Positions 19,968 to 29,294 are shown, counted from the stretch's first letter. The stretch: DNA of 64,000 bases from Variovorax paradoxus B4 (GCF_000463015.1 NC_022247.1:4030001-4094000), one strand, 5' to 3'. Notes: generated by a model from the sequence alone, not told the origin. Numbers and translations are program-made.

Positions 19968-20123
19968 GGGGATGGTTTCGGTCGCGCTGCCGGCATCTGT
20001 CCACTGTCGCTTTTGCGACCTTCGACGTGGAAGTCGATAGTACCAAGACGCCGCGACCGAGGCCGATGGAAATCCGCACCCCGGCAATACGGATTGGCGG
20101 ATTCGGTCCCGCTGGCAGCCGGT

Positions 20124-20675
20124 TCAGTCGACCAGCTTGACTTCCACGCGCCGCGCCTGGGCGTCGTTGCCGGAACCTGCGGTAATTGCGGGCCTCTGCA
20201 GGTCAACCTTGTCGGCCGGCACACCCAGGCCCACCAGCACGTCACGGACCATTTCGGCGCGTTTCTTCGCGAGCTGCTCGTTGATGGCCGCGTCGCCAGT
20301 GGTGTCATGAAAGCCCGAGACCACGGCCTTGCGGCCGCTCTCCACGCCCTTGATGACGGCGGCCAGCGCCTCGGCGGCGCCGGGCGCCAGATCGGCGCTG
20401 CCGGTGGCGAAATAGAAGTTCACCACGCCATCGGCCACGCGGATGCTGGCCCCGTCGGGAATGACGACCGTCACCGTCTCGGTCACTTCGGCCACCGTCG
20501 TGGTGGTCGCCGGCCCTGCGGACACCGCTGCCACCGCGACGGCGGGCATGCCGCCCGCTGCCGGCCCATGGCTCTTGTGCCAGAGCACGATGCCCAGCAC
20601 GAAGAAAATCACCAGCGCGATCAATGCCAGGAGAAATCCGAGGATGAAGTTTTGCTGGCTGTCGTCGTCGCTCAT
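20124..20675 (-). CDS. OmpA-family protein with single membrane anchor
   Basis: A 183-residue protein with a short cytoplasmic start, one transmembrane helix (residues about 10-32, FILGFLLALIALVIFFVLGI), an Ala/Thr/Val-rich linker and a C-terminal OmpA/MotB peptidoglycan-binding domain (VNFYFATGSADLAPGAAEAL and NEQLAKKRAEMVRDVLVGLG). It probably anchors the inner membrane to the cell wall. It is read away from chaC across a 156-bp gap and lies upstream of edd on the same strand. Confidence 0.8.
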   Translation of the reverse strand: MSDDDSQQNFILGFLLALIALVIFFVLGIVLWHKSHGPAAGGMPAVAVAAVSAGPATTTTVAEVTETVTVVIPDGASIRVADGVVNFYFATGSADLAPGAAEALAAVIKGVESGRKAVVSGFHDTTGDAAINEQLAKKRAEMVRDVLVGLGVPADKVDLQRPAITAGSGNDAQARRVEVKLVD

Positions 20676-20831
20676 GAGGGGTCGTACTCCGTAGGAAGAA
20701 AGAGGCCGGTAAATAATGGTGCGGTGAACCATGATCGCGAAATTGTAGGCGGCGCCCCCCCAGGCCCCGCACCCGATCCCGGACCGCCGGGCCTGGACCC
20801 GCGGCCCAGCCCGCTGCGCGACCCGCAGCCC

Positions 20832-21527
20832 ATGCTCGAACAGGCCATTGCCGACTGGGGCGGCCGCGACGACCTGTGGCTCTTCGGCTATGGCTCGCTA
20901 ATCTGGCGCCCCGAGTTCGATTTTGCGGAGCGCCGCCCGGCCTGGGTGCATGGCTGGCACCGCGCGCTCAAGATGTGGAGCCGCATCAACCGCGGCAGCA
21001 TCCAGACGCCCGGCCTCGTCTTCGGCCTGCTGTCTGGCGGCAGCTGCCGCGGCATGGTGTTCCGGGTGCCCTCGGCCCACGGGCTTGAAACGCTTCGCAG
21101 GCTGTGGCTGCGCGAAATGCCCACCGGCGTGTACGACCCCAAGTGGCTGAAATGCACCACGCCGGAAGGCCCCGTGCGCGCGCTGGCCTTCACGCTCTCC
21201 AGGCGCAGCCCCAACTTCACCGGCGAGCTCAGCGACGAGCGCTATCGCCACATCTTCACCCATGCCGTCGGCCGCTACGGCAGCTCGCTCGACTACGCGC
21301 GCCAGACCTTGCTGGAGCTGCGACGCCATTCGATCCACGATGCGGCCCTGGCCCGGCTGGTTGCGCTGGCCCACGAACGGCAGGAGGAACAGGAGCGGCA
21401 GGCAGAGGCCGGGGCGGCGGCCGATTGCGGGATGCCCCCGGCTCCGGTATATGTTCCGGGGTCTCCGGACAAATCTTCTTCTTCCTTTCCCCAACAATCC
21501 TCCGGACCGTCCAAGGAAAAAACATGA
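20832..21527 (+). CDS. ChaC-like gamma-glutamylcyclotransferase
   Basis: A 231-residue protein with the ChaC nucleotide-loop-like motif LWLFGYGSLIWRPEF and the RGMVFRVP strand. ChaC enzymes cleave glutathione to 5-oxoproline and Cys-Gly in the cytosol. The ATG at 20832 is preferred because the much longer frame upstream is antisense to edd and the OmpA gene. The C-terminal 35 residues (Pro/Ser-rich) exceed the usual fold. The stop overlaps the sodC start by four bases. Confidence 0.82.
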   Translation: MLEQAIADWGGRDDLWLFGYGSLIWRPEFDFAERRPAWVHGWHRALKMWSRINRGSIQTPGLVFGLLSGGSCRGMVFRVPSAHGLETLRRLWLREMPTGVYDPKWLKCTTPEGPVRALAFTLSRRSPNFTGELSDERYRHIFTHAVGRYGSSLDYARQTLLELRRHSIHDAALARLVALAHERQEEQERQAEAGAAADCGMPPAPVYVPGSPDKSSSSFPQQSSGPSKEKT

Positions 21528-22066
21528 CCCATCGCCTTCTCGCCGCCACCGGCACCGCCCTTCTCGCCAGCGCCCTGCTTTCCGCCTGCGGCAGCATGAT
21601 GGGCGGCAAGCCGAGCGCGGCCGCCGAACTGATGCCCACGGCGGCGGTCTCGCCCAACCCCACGCGGGGCACGGTGACCTTCACCGCGCTGGACCATGGC
21701 GTGCGCGTGGCCGGAGAGGTGCGCGGCTTCGTGCCAGGCAGCGAGCACGGTTTCCACATCCATGAAAAGGGCGACTGCGGCGACAACGGCAACGCCTCGG
21801 GCGGCCACTTCAACCCCGCCGGCGGCACCCACGGCAAGTTCAGTGCGCCGGGCAGCCATGCCGGCGAACTGCCGAGCCTGGTGGCCGACGGCAGCGGCGT
21901 GGCGCGCTTCAGCGTCGACGTGCACACGATCTCGCTGACCGAAGGCGCCCCCAACAACGTGGTGGGCCGCGCGCTCGTCGTGCACCGCGACCGCGACGAT
22001 TTCACCACCCAGCCAGCCGGCAACTCCGGCCCGCGCATCGCCTGCGCGGTGATCGCACGGCGTTGA
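21524..22066 (+). CDS. sodC: Cu-Zn superoxide dismutase, periplasmic lipoprotein
   Basis: A 180-residue SodC with a lipoprotein signal (LLSACGS). Copper-site histidines are in HGFHIHEKGDC, the disulfide cysteines are in GDCGD and RIACAVI, and the terminal signature VVHRDRDDFTTQPAGNSG is canonical. The usual zinc ligand Asp in the H-x-G-D motif is replaced by Glu115 (HAGELPS), which may alter zinc binding. It removes superoxide in the periplasm. It is translationally coupled to chaC. Confidence 0.9.
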   Translation: MTHRLLAATGTALLASALLSACGSMMGGKPSAAAELMPTAAVSPNPTRGTVTFTALDHGVRVAGEVRGFVPGSEHGFHIHEKGDCGDNGNASGGHFNPAGGTHGKFSAPGSHAGELPSLVADGSGVARFSVDVHTISLTEGAPNNVVGRALVVHRDRDDFTTQPAGNSGPRIACAVIARR

Positions 22067-22070
22067 GCGG

Positions 22071-22640
22071 TTAGGGCCCCGCCGAGCGCTCCAGCCACAG
22101 AGCCTCGGCACTGGCCAGGGCCTGCGGCGTATCGATGTCGGTCACGATGCCGACGTCGTCCACCACCAGGTCGGCCACGGCATCGATGGCGCGCATCGCC
22201 TTCAGGATGGAAGAAGCGCCAAGCGTTCCCCTGAGCGCCGCGAGTTGCGCCCCGCAGCCGGCCGAAAATCCGACCGGATGGCCGCGCTCGCCCTTGTATT
22301 GCGGCTGCACCGCGCGCACCCGGCCGGCCAGCGCACCGGCCACGGCTCGCAGCGTCTCGGGGCGCACCAGCGGCAGGTCGCCCGGAAGAATCAGCCAGCC
22401 GGCGGCATCCGGCGTGGCGCGCACCGCGGCGGCAATCGAGTCGCCCATGCCCGGATGCCCGGCGTCTTCAAGCCGCCACGGCAGGCCGCTCGCACGCACC
22501 GCGTCCAGCGTGCGTTCGAGCAGCGGCTTGCCCGCCAGCGGCGCCTGCAGCTTGGGGCCCGTGCCGCCGGCCGCGATGAAACGCTCGCCGCGGCCCGAAG
22601 CCAGCACGATCACCACCGGAGAATTCGCCTTTGTCGCCAT
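22071..22640 (-). CDS. MobA-like NTP transferase
   Basis: A 189-residue nucleotidyltransferase of the MobA/MocA group. The nucleotide-binding start is [12 protein letters not shown] (family LAAGxGxRxG), the [17 protein letters not shown] segment follows, and the metal-binding motif is ILPGDLPLV. Relatives attach CMP or GMP to molybdopterin (MocA/MobA) or load other cofactors. No molybdoenzyme gene is nearby, so the exact role is open. It is read divergently from pdxH. Confidence 0.8.
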   Translation of the reverse strand: MATKANSPVVIVLASGRGERFIAAGGTGPKLQAPLAGKPLLERTLDAVRASGLPWRLEDAGHPGMGDSIAAAVRATPDAAGWLILPGDLPLVRPETLRAVAGALAGRVRAVQPQYKGERGHPVGFSAGCGAQLAALRGTLGASSILKAMRAIDAVADLVVDDVGIVTDIDTPQALASAEALWLERSAGP

Positions 22641-22704
22641 GCGCCGAGTATGTCCGCGGAATGCCCGCAGTGCCGTGCGGCAACGTATGCGCAACAATGC
22701 CGGC

Positions 22705-23361
22705 ATGAGTTCTTCTTCTCCAACCAACGAAACCCTGGCCGCGCTGCGCAAAAGCTACGAGCGCGCCGAACTCGGCGAAACCCACAGTGCGGACGATCCG
22801 CTGAAGCAGTTCGAGCGCTGGCTCGGCGAAGCCATCGACGCCCAGGTGCCCGAGCCCAACGCGATGACCCTGTGCACCGTGGGCAGCGACTTGCGGCCTT
22901 CGAGCCGCATCGTGCTCATCAAGGGCTATGACGCACGCGGCATCGTCTGGTACACCAACTACGAAAGCCGCAAGGGCCGCGAGCTCTCGGGCAACCCGTA
23001 CGCGGCCTTGCAGTTCCACTGGGTCGAGCTCGAACGCGTGGTGCGCGTCGAAGGCCGCGTGGAAAAGGCGAGCGCGGAGGAAAGCGATGCCTACTTCGCG
23101 AGCCGCCCGCTTGAATCACGCATCGGCGCCTGGGCCAGCCCGCAGAGCGAGGTGATCAGCGGCCGCGACGTGCTGGTCAAGAACGCGGCCGTGGCCGCTG
23201 CCAGGCACCTGCTCTCGCCACCCCGCCCGCCGCACTGGGGCGGCTACCGCCTCGCGCCGGACCGCTGGGAATTCTGGCAGGGCCGCACGAGCCGCCTGCA
23301 CGACCGGCTGCGCTACCGGCTCGAAGGCGCCGCCTGGGTGCGCGAGCGGCTCGCCCCCTGA
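22705..23361 (+). CDS. pdxH: Pyridoxine/pyridoxamine 5'-phosphate oxidase
   Basis: A 218-residue FMN enzyme that makes pyridoxal 5'-phosphate from PNP or PMP. FMN-binding parts include [11 protein letters not shown] and FYF-type strands, and the C-terminal signature [17 protein letters not shown] is diagnostic. Residues [18 protein letters not shown] also match the family. The ATG at 22705 gives the standard length. Confidence 0.95.
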   Translation: MSSSSPTNETLAALRKSYERAELGETHSADDPLKQFERWLGEAIDAQVPEPNAMTLCTVGSDLRPSSRIVLIKGYDARGIVWYTNYESRKGRELSGNPYAALQFHWVELERVVRVEGRVEKASAEESDAYFASRPLESRIGAWASPQSEVISGRDVLVKNAAVAAARHLLSPPRPPHWGGYRLAPDRWEFWQGRTSRLHDRLRYRLEGAAWVRERLAP

Positions 23362-23367
23362 ACCGCG

Positions 23368-24573
23368 TCAAGCCTCGCAGGGTGCGACCTTGAACTCGAC
23401 GCGCCGGTCGAGCGCATCGCTGGCATCGTCGGCACCGGTGCCCACGATGTTCTCGCGGAATCCCATGCCGGACTCGCGCAGCTTCTTCGACAGCGGCGGC
23501 GCCTCGCCCACCAGCCGGGTCTTCACGCTGACTGCGCGCTGCAGCGACAGGCGCTCGTTGACCGACTCCGAACCGGTGCGGCTCGTGTGGCCAGTGACCA
23601 CCACGCAGGAGTCGATCTGCGCCGCCTGGCGTGCGATCTGCCGCAGCCACATCGGATAGGCGGCGCTGATCTTCGGATCCGCCAGGAAATCGGTCGAGCC
23701 GGGCTTGAACAGGAACTTCACGCTCAGGTTGTTGGTTTCGAGCCCGAGCCGCGCCAGGGTGCCGAAGGTCTTCTCCGCATCGGCCGTTCGGCCGAGCTGG
23801 GCCTGCGTGAGATACAGGCCGCTGTAGATGCGCAGCTGCTGGCCGTCGGGCCGGCGCGAAGCGGCCTCGTAGCGGCTGAGCGCCTCGCTCATGCGGCCGG
23901 CCTCGTAGGCGGTGGTGGCTTCCTGCAGCACGGTCGACGTGGGCAGGCGCTCCAGATACAGCGCGTCGGCGGCTTGTCCCGGCTGCGTTTCGGCAGTGCG
24001 GATGTAGCCTTCCACGGCGCGGTCCTTGCCGTTCACCGGGCTGTCGCGAAAGAAGGCCGTGGGCCGCGTGTCGAGCGTCGCATCGCTGATGCGCGCCACC
24101 GATTGCGCAATGACCACGCCGCTCTTGATTTCGGTCAGCGCCAGGTTCAGCCGGTAGCGGCCGTCGGCCGAATCCTTGTCGCGCACCAGCGTGCCGTTGA
24201 GCACGTACTGCGCGCGCTCGATCTCGGTGTTGTTGAAGGGCGTGACGGTGAACTGCCTGAACTGCGACTGCATGCGCTGCACGATGCGCTGCTCGGCCAC
24301 GCGCGTGACTTCGGTCTGCTGGCCGCTCGCGCCCTCGAGCAGCGGGTCGATCACGATGCGGCTCTGCTTGATCGACGACTCCACCTTGGCCAGGAAGGCC
24401 GGCAGCTTCTGCGTCTGCACGATCAGGTCGTCCACCGCCTGGTTGACGGCCTGCTCGAAAGGCATGGCATTGCCCGGCGCCGGCCGGTGCGCGCAGGCGG
24501 CGCAAAGCAGCACCGCGAACGACAGCGTCAGCGCACGCGTGGCCGTGCGGATTGGGTGGATGGTCTTCATCAT
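23368..24573 (-). CDS. OmpA-family lipoprotein with N-terminal FlgO/CsgG-like region
   Basis: About 401 residues. The signal peptide ends in a lipobox-like CAAC, so the protein is probably an outer-membrane lipoprotein. Residues about 35-190 look like a FlgO/CsgG-type domain (AEQRIVQRM, AQYVLNGTLVRD). A helical TPR-like stretch follows (YEAGRMSEALSRYEAASRR). The last 130 residues form an OmpA domain (VVVTGHTSRTGSESVNERLSLQRA and RRVEFKV). The ATG at 24573 overlaps the upstream stop (TGATG) with GAGGAG nine bases before it; the ATG at 24579 is the alternative. Confidence 0.8.
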   Translation of the reverse strand: MMKTIHPIRTATRALTLSFAVLLCAACAHRPAPGNAMPFEQAVNQAVDDLIVQTQKLPAFLAKVESSIKQSRIVIDPLLEGASGQQTEVTRVAEQRIVQRMQSQFRQFTVTPFNNTEIERAQYVLNGTLVRDKDSADGRYRLNLALTEIKSGVVIAQSVARISDATLDTRPTAFFRDSPVNGKDRAVEGYIRTAETQPGQAADALYLERLPTSTVLQEATTAYEAGRMSEALSRYEAASRRPDGQQLRIYSGLYLTQAQLGRTADAEKTFGTLARLGLETNNLSVKFLFKPGSTDFLADPKISAAYPMWLRQIARQAAQIDSCVVVTGHTSRTGSESVNERLSLQRAVSVKTRLVGEAPPLSKKLRESGMGFRENIVGTGADDASDALDRRVEFKVAPCEA

Positions 24574-24923
24574 CAGCATTGACTCCTCAAGATCTTCATG
24601 TCTTCGTCCGACAGCGGCTCCCCCACCGCTGCGCGCATGTTGATTTCGCTGCAGCGCCTGGAGAACGGTGGCCTTTTCGGGGCCGGCGGCTTCTCCGCCT
24701 CCAGCGGCGGTGGCGCCGCCACGGCAACCGCCTGCGGCTTCGGCCTGGCGCTCGGCCGCGAAGCCGGGGCCGGTGCCGGCTCGCGCGGCACAGCGGCTGA
24801 AAGGCAGGGCGTTCGGCACGGCTTCGTATCGGCGGCCGCCGGCACGGCGCCGCCGCACAGCGCGATCACCATCGCAATCGGCGCCATGGCGGAAAACGGC
24901 GAAGACCGCGGCTGGTAAATCAT
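24573..24923 (-). CDS. Small exported Pro/Ala-rich protein
   Basis: About 116 residues: a signal peptide (ALCGGAVPAAA), a Pro/Ala-rich spacer, and a short C-terminal piece ending PLSDEDMKILRSQC. Four cysteines in the mature part could form disulfides. The start is uncertain: ATG 24923 or the internal ATG 24887, and neither has a good ribosome site. Its stop overlaps the OmpA lipoprotein start, so the two are coupled and may act together in the envelope. No family recognised. Confidence 0.6.
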   Translation of the reverse strand: MIYQPRSSPFSAMAPIAMVIALCGGAVPAAADTKPCRTPCLSAAVPREPAPAPASRPSARPKPQAVAVAAPPPLEAEKPPAPKRPPFSRRCSEINMRAAVGEPLSDEDMKILRSQC

Positions 24924-25007
24924 CAGCGGGCAAATGTAGAGCGAGAGGCGCCGCTCGCCATCTCGCCAAATGGCCACCCTGCCGAATGGCCTAGGCCGGG
25001 AAAAGCC

Positions 25008-25958
25008 TCAAGGCAGCCACTGCACCAGGATCATGACCAGCGTCAGCGTCGCGAGCGCGAGCACCGTCGACACCGCGACGCTGGCCGTGACCAGGTCTTC
25101 CGATGTGCGGTAGCGCTGCGAAAAGAGAAAGACGTTGGCGCCGATGGGCAGCGCCGCCGCCACCACCATCACGGTGAGCGGTATGCCGCGCACACCCAGC
25201 AGCCAGCCGATGCCGGCCACGAGCAGCGGATGCAGCAGGTTCTTCACCAGCGCCTGCACCGTGGCATCGCGCCAGTGCCGCCCGATGGGTGTCAGCGCGA
25301 GCGTGATGCCCACCATCACCAGCGCCACCGGACCGAAGGCCTGGCCGAGCAGCAGGATCGGCTTGTCGAGGAAATCGGGCATCACGAGCCCCGTCTGCGC
25401 GAACAGCAGCCCCGCGATGATCGGCATCGGCACCGGATGGATGATGGCGTTGCGCAGTGCGCGCAGCACCGTGCGCGCCATCGGGCGCTTCTCTTCGCCG
25501 CTCACCGCCGCATGCTCTCGCGCCACGGCGAGCTCGAGCACGACCGTGGCGCTGGTCAGGAGCACCAGCGAATGCAGCGAGATCAGCGTGAGCAGCACCA
25601 CCATGCCCTGCTCGCCATAGGCAAGGCCGACCAGCACGATGCCGATCATCACCGTGTTGCTGTAGGTATTGGCCAGCGCAATGACGGCCGCCGTGCGGTT
25701 GAAGCCGCGCAGCGCCAGCGTGCCCGCGAACAGCAGGCCCGAGGCGATGAAATACGCCGCCACGGGCTTCAGGCTCAGCTCCTGCACGTGCACCGTGCTC
25801 ATCGCGCGAAAAAGCAGCGCCGGCGCAAGCAGCAGGAAGATGAGGTTGGAAAGGTCCTTGACGGCGTTGCCGCCGATCCAGCGGCGCCGGCCGGCCAGGT
25901 AGCCTGCTGCGATCAGGACGACGACCGGCAGCAGCGAAGGAATGACGAACGAATTCAC
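25008..25958 (-). CDS. AEC-family transporter (auxin efflux carrier fold)
   Basis: A 316-residue inner-membrane protein with about ten hydrophobic segments in two inverted halves. It has the typical opening PVVVLIAAGYLAGRRRW, an N-terminal ANTYSNTVMIGI motif and a C-terminal AALPIGANVFLFSQRY. Relatives export or exchange small carboxylates such as malate or malonate. Substrate unknown. It lies downstream of the ZnuD-like receptor on the same strand but is separated from it by a large hairpin. Confidence 0.85.
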   Translation of the reverse strand: MNSFVIPSLLPVVVLIAAGYLAGRRRWIGGNAVKDLSNLIFLLLAPALLFRAMSTVHVQELSLKPVAAYFIASGLLFAGTLALRGFNRTAAVIALANTYSNTVMIGIVLVGLAYGEQGMVVLLTLISLHSLVLLTSATVVLELAVAREHAAVSGEEKRPMARTVLRALRNAIIHPVPMPIIAGLLFAQTGLVMPDFLDKPILLLGQAFGPVALVMVGITLALTPIGRHWRDATVQALVKNLLHPLLVAGIGWLLGVRGIPLTVMVVAAALPIGANVFLFSQRYRTSEDLVTASVAVSTVLALATLTLVMILVQWLP

Positions 25959-25972
25959 CCGTCGAGGATAGC

Positions 25973-26019
25973 GCCTTGCCTGCTCCCTCCCTCGAGAGCG
26001 GGAAGGGAGAAAGCAAGGC
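25973..26019. repeat. 47-nt hairpin downstream of the ZnuD-like gene
   Basis: An inverted repeat pairs GCCTTGC with GCAAGGC at the ends, and CTCCCT with AGGGAG inside. It starts 13 bp beyond the receptor stop on the minus strand. It could end that transcript, although no T-run follows, or be a copy of an interspersed element. I cannot test copy number from this window. Confidence 0.5.
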
Positions 26020-26031
26020 CGGCGGGTTTGC

Positions 26032-28140
26032 CTAGAAGGTCACGCGCAGCCCGACCTTCAGCGAACGCCCCGGCAGCGGCGCGTTCGGATACACCGTCGT
26101 CGTCAGGATCGAGGTCGGGCTGTAGGCCAGCTTGTTCGTGATGTTGTCGAGGCGCGCATACCAGGTGAGGTTGGCGCGCTGCACCTTCATGCGATAGGCG
26201 ATCGAGGCATTCCAGAGCGTGTAGGAGTCGGTTTCGCGCGCGCCGACGCTGGGCACATGGCGCTGCGCCGCGTTGTAGTCGAAGCCGAAGCGTGCGCTCC
26301 AGGGACCGTTGCCGTAGGCCAGCGTCGCGCCCGCGCGGAACGGCGCGATGCGCGGCAGGGGCTCGCCGGTGTCGAGGTTCTTCGCACGCACCACGTCGCC
26401 GCGCCATTCCAGGTCGAGCGTCGAGGCGTCGGCCAGCCGCGCGAAACCGTCGGTGCCCAGCAGGCGCAGGTTGCCGCTGGCCTCGATGCCGGTGAAGCGC
26501 GCGCGCACGCCGCTGTAGAGATACTCGGCCAGCGTGTCGGTCGCCTCGGGATCGGTCACCACCTGGCCTTCTTCGTCGAGCGTGCGGCCCGACGCCGTCA
26601 GGCCGATGTAGTTGCGAAAGCGCGTGACGTAGGCGTTGACGCGGGCCGTGTTGGCGCCCGACTTCCATTGCGCGCCGACGTCGAAGCCGGTCGACTTTTC
26701 CTTGCCGAGGTCCGGATTGCCGACTTCCCAGGCGGCCGTTGCCACGTGCGGGCCGTTGGCAAGCAGTTCATAGTCCTTCGGCGCCCGCTCGGTGTAGGCC
26801 AGGTTCGAGGTGAGCTGCCACTGCGGCGTCAGGTTGACCAGGGCGCCCACGGCCGCGCTGTGCGGATTGAACGTGCGTTCGCCGATGGCAAAGCGCGTCA
26901 CTGTCGGATCTTCCGGGTAGCCGAGCGAAGTGACGCGGACTTTCTCGGTGCGCGCGCCAAAGCTCAGCCGACCCCAGGAGGTGCCGAGTTCCTCGTACAG
27001 GAACAGCGCATTGGAGCGCGTGCGGCTGTGCGGCGCAAAGGCTTCCGCACCGTCCGCGGCGAAGCGGCTGCTTTCGCTGCTGAAACCGACCAGGCCTTCG
27101 AAGTTGCCGATCTTCTGGTGGCGCGCTTCGATGCGCAGGTCGTTGCTCATGTTCGAGAAGGTGGTGCCGGCCTCGCGGCCTTCGTACTCGGTGTGGCGGT
27201 AGTTGGTGTGGCTGGCCTTGGCGTGGATGCTGCTGATGAAGCCGCCCGGACGCCATTCGCCTTCGATTGCCTGGCGGTCGGACTTCATGCCGATGGTCAC
27301 GTCGTCTTCGGCCACCGTGCCGTAGGTGCTGCGGTAGGTGCTGGCCGAGGCGCCGATCCAGCCCCGGTCGAAGAACAGCGTGCCGCCCACCGCGCCGCCG
27401 TGCGCCTCGTTGGCCGAATTGCAGATCTTGCGCGCCAGCCAGGGACGCCCGGGCTTGCTGCATTCCAGGTCGATGGGCACCGAGACGTCCTTGGAGTCGC
27501 GGTTGAACGCATCGACGTGCAGCGCGAAGCGGTCGTTGCCGCCTTCGAGCACCACGCCGCCGTTCTTCTCCTTGTTGCCGGTGGAAAAGCCCAGGTCGGC
27601 ACGGCCGCCGAAGCCGTTGATCGGTTCGCTCGGAATGCGGTTGTCGATCACGTTGACCACGCCGCCCACCGCGCTGCCGCCGTACTGCAGTGCGGACGGG
27701 CCGCGCAGCACCTCGACGCGTTCGGTGACCAGCGCGTCCATCGGCACCGCATGGTCGTAGCTCAGCGACGAGGCGTCGGGCGCGCCGCCGCCGTTCTGCA
27801 GGATGCGGATGCGGTCGCCGTCCAGGCCGCGGATGATCGGCCGGCTCGCATTGGGGCCGAAGTAGCTGCTGCTCACGCCGGGCAGGTTGTTGAGCGTCTC
27901 GCCGAGCGTCGATTCGGAGCGCATCAGGAGCCTGTCGCCCGAGAGCGTGGTGGTGGGTGCGATCAGCTCGCTCGCGCCCAGCGGATTGCCGGTGACGGCG
28001 ATCTCCGGCAGGGCCGGCGCAGCCGCTTCGGCGGGTTGCGCCTGGGGTACCGATTGGGGCTGGGCCTGGGCCATGGCCGCCAAAGAGGCCAGCGAAAGAA
28101 CGGCAGCACCGATGGCGTTGCGACGGAAATTGGGAATCAT
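26032..28140 (-). CDS. znuD: TonB-dependent receptor, ZnuD-like (probable zinc uptake)
   Basis: A 702-residue outer-membrane receptor with a signal peptide (cleavage near AMAQA). A plug domain follows, with a TonB-box-like stretch (LPEIAVTGNP) and plug signatures RPIIRGLDGDRIRILQNG and VEVLRGPSALQYGGSAVGGVVNV. The beta-barrel ends in LKVGLRVTF with terminal Phe. A loop with two cysteines (LECSKP and ARKICN) matches the disulfide loop of ZnuD zinc receptors. A His-rich exported protein is encoded just upstream, as often seen with ZnuD-type receptors. I see no certain Zur box. Copper or another metal is the alternative cargo. Confidence 0.75.
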   Translation of the reverse strand: MIPNFRRNAIGAAVLSLASLAAMAQAQPQSVPQAQPAEAAAPALPEIAVTGNPLGASELIAPTTTLSGDRLLMRSESTLGETLNNLPGVSSSYFGPNASRPIIRGLDGDRIRILQNGGGAPDASSLSYDHAVPMDALVTERVEVLRGPSALQYGGSAVGGVVNVIDNRIPSEPINGFGGRADLGFSTGNKEKNGGVVLEGGNDRFALHVDAFNRDSKDVSVPIDLECSKPGRPWLARKICNSANEAHGGAVGGTLFFDRGWIGASASTYRSTYGTVAEDDVTIGMKSDRQAIEGEWRPGGFISSIHAKASHTNYRHTEYEGREAGTTFSNMSNDLRIEARHQKIGNFEGLVGFSSESSRFAADGAEAFAPHSRTRSNALFLYEELGTSWGRLSFGARTEKVRVTSLGYPEDPTVTRFAIGERTFNPHSAAVGALVNLTPQWQLTSNLAYTERAPKDYELLANGPHVATAAWEVGNPDLGKEKSTGFDVGAQWKSGANTARVNAYVTRFRNYIGLTASGRTLDEEGQVVTDPEATDTLAEYLYSGVRARFTGIEASGNLRLLGTDGFARLADASTLDLEWRGDVVRAKNLDTGEPLPRIAPFRAGATLAYGNGPWSARFGFDYNAAQRHVPSVGARETDSYTLWNASIAYRMKVQRANLTWYARLDNITNKLAYSPTSILTTTVYPNAPLPGRSLKVGLRVTF

Positions 28141-28217
28141 GATGAACACTCGTTGAATCAAGGGACGATCGCCGCCATCCGCAAAGGCGCGGATACAGCA
28201 ACCGGAACACGGGGGAT

Positions 28218-28616
28218 TCAGCGAGTGGAAGGCGGGCCGCGCGCGTCGAACAGCGCAACCCAGCGGGCGATGGCTTCGCCCTCGAGATAGGCAAAGGTGG
28301 CCGACGGCGGCAGCACCGGCAGCACCATCATCGGCACGCCGAGCGCGCCCGAACCGTGCGACAGCTGGTCGTAGAGCCGGCACTCGGCATCGGAGTGGCT
28401 GCCGAACAGGTCGTCGATGCCGTGGGCCGCATGCTCGTGCGCGCCCTCCGGGTGGGCCGCCTGGGCAGCCGCATGGGCCTGCGCCAGCCCGGGCACGTGC
28501 AGCGTCCGGTGCATCAGCCCCAACGTGCCCGCAAACCACAGCGCAACCACCAGCGCGAGGGCGATCGCGCGGGTCGACAGGATCGACCGGGTCGAGGCTG
28601 GGCTGGCGAAGTGCAC
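28218..28616 (-). CDS. His-rich membrane-anchored or exported protein next to znuD
   Basis: About 132 residues with one N-terminal hydrophobic segment (IALALVVALWFAGTLGLM) and a His-rich centre (MHRTLHVPGLAQAHAAAQ, HPEGAHEHAAHG), then DLFGSHSDAECRLYDQLSH and an end ARGPPSTR. The short conserved pieces resemble a family of unknown function that accompanies metal TonB receptors in betaproteobacteria. The histidines suggest zinc or copper binding. The GTG start at 28616 is a guess; no clear ribosome site is visible. The gap to the receptor is 77 bp, so cotranscription is likely. Confidence 0.6.
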   Translation of the reverse strand: MHFASPASTRSILSTRAIALALVVALWFAGTLGLMHRTLHVPGLAQAHAAAQAAHPEGAHEHAAHGIDDLFGSHSDAECRLYDQLSHGSGALGVPMMVLPVLPPSATFAYLEGEAIARWVALFDARGPPSTR

Positions 28617-28642
28617 GGGAAGCGGGGCCTGAAGGAAAACGA

Positions 28643-29194
<552 letters not shown>

Positions 29195-29267
29195 GGCTGC
29201 TCCGGCAGGTGGGGAAAAGGCGAACCCGATATTGTCGCGGCTTGACGGGCCCGATGCTGGTCACTAC

Positions 29268-29291
29268 ATTACTAACCCGTGAGTCATTAAT
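29268..29291. promoter_or_regulatory. Imperfect palindrome, candidate TetR operator
   Basis: A 24-bp imperfect inverted repeat (8 of 12 half-site positions pair, outer ends ATTA/TAAT) lies directly before the TetR start and 74 bp from the msrA start. Position and size fit autoregulation by the TetR protein. Binding is inference. Confidence 0.45.
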
Positions 29292-29294
29292 ATC

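Noticed and set aside
28141..28217. Zur operator between the His-rich gene and the ZnuD-like receptor
   Set aside because: No match to the AT-rich palindromic Zur consensus was visible in the gap.
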